A stretch of DNA of 8,726 nt from the NCBI GenBank assembly GCA_946535685.1, contig CAMNDR010000022.1, positions 1 to 8,726 of the forward strand, in the 5' to 3' direction. Positions 5,405-8,726 of the stretch are shown here, piece by piece; the first letter of the stretch is position 1; the number at the start of each line of letters is the position of its first letter. Source of the DNA: an uncultured Clostridia bacterium. Lineage in GTDB: Bacteria; Bacillota; Clostridia; Oscillospirales; Ruminococcaceae. The notes beneath the pieces were generated by a model. That model did no database searches. It had not been told where the DNA came from and saw nothing but the letters and a program-made list of their open reading frames with translations. The position numbers were made by a program, and so were the translations under genes.

Positions 5405-7841
5405 CTGTATCTCCTTCCACATCGCCGCTCTCGCCGTTGTTCAGTGCATTGCAGAGCAGCGGTACCGCATCGTCATCCCCCCGGAGCAGCCTTGCAGCGG
5501 CCTCCTGCAGCAGCCGGATCATGGCATCACGGCTCTCCTCCGGCGCATCCTCCGCAAAGGCAAGCAGCATCTGTTCAAGCGCCGCCTCCGCCGCATAGTG
5601 CCGCACCTCGGCGATCCGGAGCCGGTTCTGCAGATCAGCAGCCTGCTCCTCAAGCACCCTGCGCTCCCGCTGGAGACGCAGCTCGGCCTCCATGCGAGCC
5701 TTTTCCGCATCTGCTGCTACGATCTGCCGCCGCAGTGTCTCCGTCTCCTCACGATGGGCGATGTCGGCTTCATACTGCTCCTTCTCACGCAGCAAGTTCT
5801 GCTGCTGCGCCTCCAGGCTGCCGATCGTTTCCTGCAGTGTCTCTATTTCCGCCAGATACCGCTGCTCCAGCTCCGACCCGGCAGCCGGATGCGCTGTATC
5901 TTCCGGCATCACCGTCGGCTCTGCAGCCGGCTCCGGTACGCGCGCCGGCTGCGGAGCTTCCTCAACGGCAGTCTCCGTCTTTTTCGGCTTCGCTGACCGG
6001 AACTTCTGCACCAGCAGGAAATGCGGGCAGCCCTCAAAGGCAGAGTTGAAATACGTTACCTTCTCCGATGCATAATAGATCTTGCCGAGCTGCTCACAGC
6101 CACGGAAGCAGGCACAGTGTCCCTCCGTGCCGAACCGGCTCATATGCCTTGGCAGATAGACCGTCTGCAGCGCTTTGCATCCCTCGAAGCAATGGCCGTC
6201 CAGATCCCGCAGGCTGTCAGGGAGCCAGACCTCTGTCAGCCCTGTCCCGGCAAATTCCCAGCCGACCAGCTCACGCAGTGTCTCAGGGAAGATCACGCTG
6301 GTGATGTTCGCCATGTCCTTGAAGCATGCCGTGGAAATGCACTGCACGCCCTCCGGGATCTCCACCTCTGTCAGGCTTTCATCTCCCTTATAGCGCAGCA
6401 GTACGCCGTTCCCGACCTCAAACAGATCGTCCGAGAAGGTCATCCCGCCATAATCCCGCCGTTCCGAAAACGGCCTGCGTTCAAGTATTTCCGGCACATG
6501 TCCCGCATCAAAGCAGCCGTCCTCCCAGGCAAGCTGGGCGCTGCCGCAGAAAATATGCCGCAGCTTCGGGCAATTCCGGAACACCTCTCCGTGCAGCGCC
6601 GTCATCTCTGACGGCAGTACAACTGCCTCCAGCGCTGCGCAGTTCTCAAACACATGCCCTTCGAGCCGTTTCAGGCTCTCCGGCAGCCGGATCTCCCGGA
6701 TGCCCGTGCCGGAAAGCGTCCATCCGTCGAGTTTTTCCAGCCCCGGCGGCAAAATCAGCTCCGTGATCTCCGCTCTGTCCTTCAGCAGCTCCGGAGCGAT
6801 CCTGCAGATGCCATAGGGCAGCGTCAGTGTTCCATCCTGCACCGCCGCATCCCCGACTGTCTCCAGAACGCCGTCCGTGACGGTGAAGCCCTCCGGGATG
6901 ACGGGCTCGCCGTTCTCCGCACACGGTACGATCCACGGCTTCTGCGCCCCTGCAAAAGCGGTTTTGCTGATGAGCTTTTCCCCGCCCGCACAGAGCACAG
7001 CCTCGAGCTTCGGGCAGTTGGCAAAGGCCTCGTCCCCGACCTCGCTGAGCGATGCCGGGAGCAATACCCTCCGCAGCTCGCTGCAGCCGTCAAACACATG
7101 GCCTTCCAGCGTTTTCAGCCCCTCCGGCAGCCGAATCTCCCGGATGCCCGTGCCGGCAAATTCCCAGCCGGTCAGCGCCTCGATGCTCTCCGGCAGGATC
7201 AGCTCCGTCACCCGCTGCTCCCCCTTGAGGAGCTTCTCGCTGCAACGCCGGATGCCCTCAGGCAGCGTTACGCGGATCTCCTCGCCCGCAGGGAGCGTGA
7301 TCTCCGACAGTACATCATTCCTGATCGTGAAGCTGTCCTGTCCCGCATCGGCAGGATCGGGCTTTTTCCCGACCTCAGCGCCCGCATAGAGCCGCCGGAT
7401 CGGCTCGCCGTCCTTGTCCGTGAGATAGACCGAGACCTGCGGACAGCCCTTGAAGACCTCCTCCGGCACAAATTCCAGCCCATCCGCTGCAAGGAGCACC
7501 TCCTCGAGCACCGGGCAGTTCTCGAAGCAATTCCCGCTCAGCTCCGTGAGCGTGGACGGGAGCCGCACAGAACGCAGCGAACGGCAGTTGGCAGCCGCAT
7601 GCTCCGTAACTGCCTTTGTTCCCTCCGGGATCTCGAGCTTCTTGATGCCGGAGCCGGACAGGCACCACCCGCCCAGCGATTCGAGCGTTGAAGGCAGAAT
7701 GAGCCTGGTCAGCTTCTTCTGCTCAAAAAAGCAGCGCTCACCGAATGCCTTCACACCCTCCTCGACCGTGATCTTGACGTTGCCCGGCATGGTGAACTCA
7801 TAGGATTCCATGATACCGTTTTCAATGACTGCCTTTCCCAT
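5391..7841 (-). CDS. BspA-type leucine-rich repeat / coiled-coil protein (LRR1)
   Basis: An 816-residue cytoplasmic-looking LRR protein, without signal peptide or membrane segment. Residues 4-614 form four supermodules of about 150 residues. Each begins with a header like F-x-V-x-[ND]-G-V-L (about 4, 171, 319, 473) and contains a landmark G-W-x-[FL]-[AS]-G-[TS]-G-[IL] (about 58, 225, 373, 527) followed by LPEGLKxLEGHxF-type LRR units. A Pro/Ala/Glu linker (628-655) leads to a long coiled coil (656-750) with Glu/Arg/Leu heptads. The C-terminal helical part (752-800) resembles the first half of the domain ending the MORN and LRR2 proteins, with shared EQxL, F, E and EES positions; the second half is missing. 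The ATG at 7841 is chosen because AAGGAG lies eight nt upstream and the sequence begins with the header motif. An upstream in-frame ATG at 7949 lies inside the VWA gene and is unlikely. The stop at 5391 overlaps the LRR2 start. Function unknown; likely a recognition scaffold. Confidence 0.92.
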   Translation of the reverse strand: MGKAVIENGIMESYEFTMPGNVKITVEEGVKAFGERCFFEQKKLTRLILPSTLESLGGWCLSGSGIKKLEIPEGTKAVTEHAAANCRSLRSVRLPSTLTELSGNCFENCPVLEEVLLAADGLEFVPEEVFKGCPQVSVYLTDKDGEPIRRLYAGAEVGKKPDPADAGQDSFTIRNDVLSEITLPAGEEIRVTLPEGIRRCSEKLLKGEQRVTELILPESIEALTGWEFAGTGIREIRLPEGLKTLEGHVFDGCSELRRVLLPASLSEVGDEAFANCPKLEAVLCAGGEKLISKTAFAGAQKPWIVPCAENGEPVIPEGFTVTDGVLETVGDAAVQDGTLTLPYGICRIAPELLKDRAEITELILPPGLEKLDGWTLSGTGIREIRLPESLKRLEGHVFENCAALEAVVLPSEMTALHGEVFRNCPKLRHIFCGSAQLAWEDGCFDAGHVPEILERRPFSERRDYGGMTFSDDLFEVGNGVLLRYKGDESLTEVEIPEGVQCISTACFKDMANITSVIFPETLRELVGWEFAGTGLTEVWLPDSLRDLDGHCFEGCKALQTVYLPRHMSRFGTEGHCACFRGCEQLGKIYYASEKVTYFNSAFEGCPHFLLVQKFRSAKPKKTETAVEEAPQPARVPEPAAEPTVMPEDTAHPAAGSELEQRYLAEIETLQETIGSLEAQQQNLLREKEQYEADIAHREETETLRRQIVAADAEKARMEAELRLQRERRVLEEQAADLQNRLRIAEVRHYAAEAALEQMLLAFAEDAPEESRDAMIRLLQEAAARLLRGDDDAVPLLCNALNNGESGDVEGDTDGEV
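5411..5416 (-). promoter_or_regulatory. Ribosome binding site deciding the LRR2 start
   Basis: AAGGAG on the minus strand, six nt before the ATG at 5404 and inside the last codons of LRR1. It argues for the 5404 start over the in-frame ATG at 5422, and for coupling of LRR2 translation to LRR1. Confidence 0.8.
5442..5588 (-). other. Putative shortened copy of the shared C-terminal domain in LRR1
   Basis: Encodes residues about 752-800 of LRR1. Ungapped alignment to the start of the MORN C-terminal domain matches E-Q-x-L, F-x-E and E-E-S, about 11 identities in 43. It then ends in an acidic tail (GESGDVEGDTDGEV) without the IGSxEN and LARR motifs. The similarity is weak because both segments are charged helices. 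Confidence 0.4.
6647..6712 (-). repeat. Direct repeat copy A within LRR1
   Basis: Matches 7091-7156 at about 59 of 66 positions, and 31 of 32 in the right-hand part (6681-6712). It encodes GTGIREIRLPE and the following GHVF segment of supermodule 3. The 444-nt offset equals 148 codons, so the repeat is in frame. Confidence 0.85.
7091..7156 (-). repeat. Direct repeat copy B within LRR1
   Basis: Partner of the copy at 6647-6712, lying in supermodule 2. Near-identity at the DNA level implies that supermodules 2 and 3 arose by a duplication, or exchanged sequence, more recently than modules 1 and 4. Confidence 0.85.
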
Positions 7842-7849
7842 GCTTCTAA

Positions 7850-7855
7850 CTCCTT
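7850..7855 (-). promoter_or_regulatory. Ribosome binding site deciding the LRR1 start
   Basis: AAGGAG on the minus strand, immediately after the TAA stop of the VWA gene and eight nt before the ATG at 7841. This fixes the LRR1 start inside the 14-nt intergenic gap. Confidence 0.85.
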
Positions 7856-8726
7856 TTATGTGATACTGCCTGACTGCGGTTCCTCCAGGATCTCCGCCCG
7901 TTCGAGCACCAGACTGATCGCCCAGGGCGGAACATCGTAGGAATTGCACTCGTCATCCAGAAAGACGAATGCCGTTTTATACGCCGGCGGCACCGACGGA
8001 AATCTGCCGAAGCCGTCCGTGAAATAGATCATGCCTTTCAGATTGTGAAACTCCCTGCGCCGGATCAGCTCATCCACATAGCGGAACACCGGACGGAAAT
8101 CCGTTCCGCCCAGTCCCCGCAGCTTCATCGTTTTCAGGTAGGCATCAAATTCCTCCTGCGAGGTGATCTTCGCATCCTCCTGCACCTGCGCATCGCACTG
8201 CACGATGTGGATGTTGAACTTCGAGAAGAAGCTCTCCTGCTGTTTCAGGATGTTATAGGTCTTCTGCACGAACCGCTGCACAGTCTCCCCCGCCACAGAG
8301 CCGGAGGTGTCGATCGCTATGACGAACTCCCGCACCCGCTTCATTTCCTTGTATTCAAGCGGCTCGATCAGCGGCATATTGCCGTACAGCTCCATGCCAT
8401 AGCTGTAGAAATTGTAGTCGAACGTGTCATCATCAATGTGCATCAGCTCGCCGTACACAGCAAACCTGCGCAGAAAATCAGCATAATCGCAGCGTTCCCG
8501 GTGCAGCGCCCTGAGATTCTGCAGCATATTGCCCGCCTTGTCGCCCCTGGATTTGGAGAAAGTCTCAAGATCGACCTGGATCTGGCGTGAAATACGGTTC
8601 CATGCACTTCTGGCCTCCTGCTCGCTCATCGCGCCGCCGCCCGGTTCCTCCTCCGAACCGTCACCAGAGCCGCCGCCAAAGCCGCCGCCCTGCCCGTCCG
8701 GATCCTCTGCACCGCCGCCCCTGCCG
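7856..8726 (-). CDS. VWA-like protein, DUF2201-type, C-terminal part (5' end beyond window)
   Basis: The visible 290 residues are the C-terminal part of a protein whose start lies outside the window. The first 32 or so residues are a Gly/Asp/Glu-rich linker (GGGFGGGSGDGSEEE), then a helical segment, then a VWA domain. Numbering from the Met at 8629, the MIDAS is complete: DTSGS at 107-111, T176 in GGTDF, and D205 in YFTDGF. This fits metal-dependent ligand binding. The PPWAISLVL ending and Gly-rich linker resemble the VWA-like proteins of the DUF2201 family, whose N-terminus is a putative metallopeptidase domain; that part cannot be checked here. The Met at 8629 is probably internal, since the frame stays open upstream and no Shine-Dalgarno sequence is correctly spaced. 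The stop lies 14 nt before LRR1. Its expected MoxR partner is encoded at the far end of the cluster. Confidence 0.88.
   Translation of the reverse strand, partial: GRGGGAEDPDGQGGGFGGGSGDGSEEEPGGGAMSEQEARSAWNRISRQIQVDLETFSKSRGDKAGNMLQNLRALHRERCDYADFLRRFAVYGELMHIDDDTFDYNFYSYGMELYGNMPLIEPLEYKEMKRVREFVIAIDTSGSVAGETVQRFVQKTYNILKQQESFFSKFNIHIVQCDAQVQEDAKITSQEEFDAYLKTMKLRGLGGTDFRPVFRYVDELIRRREFHNLKGMIYFTDGFGRFPSVPPAYKTAFVFLDDECNSYDVPPWAISLVLERAEILEEPQSGSIT

Noticed and set aside
5405..5422. Upstream start for LRR2 at 5422
   Set aside because: It adds six residues with no well-spaced Shine-Dalgarno site and increases the overlap with LRR1, whereas the ATG at 5404 has AAGGAG six nt upstream.
7842..7949. 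N-terminal extension of LRR1 to the ATG at 7949
   Set aside because: The extra 36 residues lie in an alternative frame of the VWA gene and do not resemble LRR sequence. The ATG at 7841 has a strong ribosome site and begins with the header motif.

Overview
The window is one strand-uniform gene cluster. All five genes lie on the minus strand and are read from right to left: a VWA protein (5' end outside the window), two large cytoplasmic BspA-type leucine-rich-repeat (LRR) proteins, a MORN-repeat protein, and a MoxR-type AAA+ ATPase (3' end outside the window). Genes are packed tightly: 14 nt between VWA and LRR1, a 14-nt overlap between LRR1 and LRR2, 123 nt between LRR2 and MORN, and 21 nt between MORN and MoxR. 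Strong AAGGAG/GGAGG-type Shine-Dalgarno sites, GC-rich coding sequence and many LRR_5 repeats suggest a moderately GC-rich Bacillota, most likely an uncultured Clostridia/Oscillospiraceae-type gut or rumen bacterium. That taxon call is inference. No tRNA, rRNA, CRISPR, transposase or convincing terminator was seen.

Layout, left to right. 1-1030: MoxR ATPase with intact Walker A, Walker B and sensor 1. 1052-2809: a 585-aa protein with about twelve 23-residue MORN repeats, a coiled coil, a Pro/Ala linker, a second coiled coil and a C-terminal helical domain. 2810-2932: the only sizeable non-coding gap, which holds a nested inverted repeat. 2933-5404: an 823-aa LRR protein with nine perfect-length 18-bp tandem repeats (Asn/Ser-Pro-Ala-Pro-Ala-Pro) before its C-terminal domain. 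5391-7841: an 816-aa LRR protein built from four supermodules of about 150 residues, followed by a coiled coil. 7856-8726: VWA domain with a complete MIDAS, preceded by a Gly/Asp-rich linker.

MoxR ATPases and VWA proteins are known to work as pairs, as chaperone- or remodelling-like machines. Here the pair brackets three large repeat proteins that look like protein-binding scaffolds. The MORN protein and LRR2 end in clearly homologous C-terminal domains of about 78 residues (about 27 identical positions by eye), and LRR1 ends in what looks like a shortened relative. I recognise no named family for this domain. My hypothesis is that it is the common docking tag by which three different recognition scaffolds are presented to one MoxR/VWA machine. 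The shared domain and gene order are read directly from sequence; the joint function is inference.
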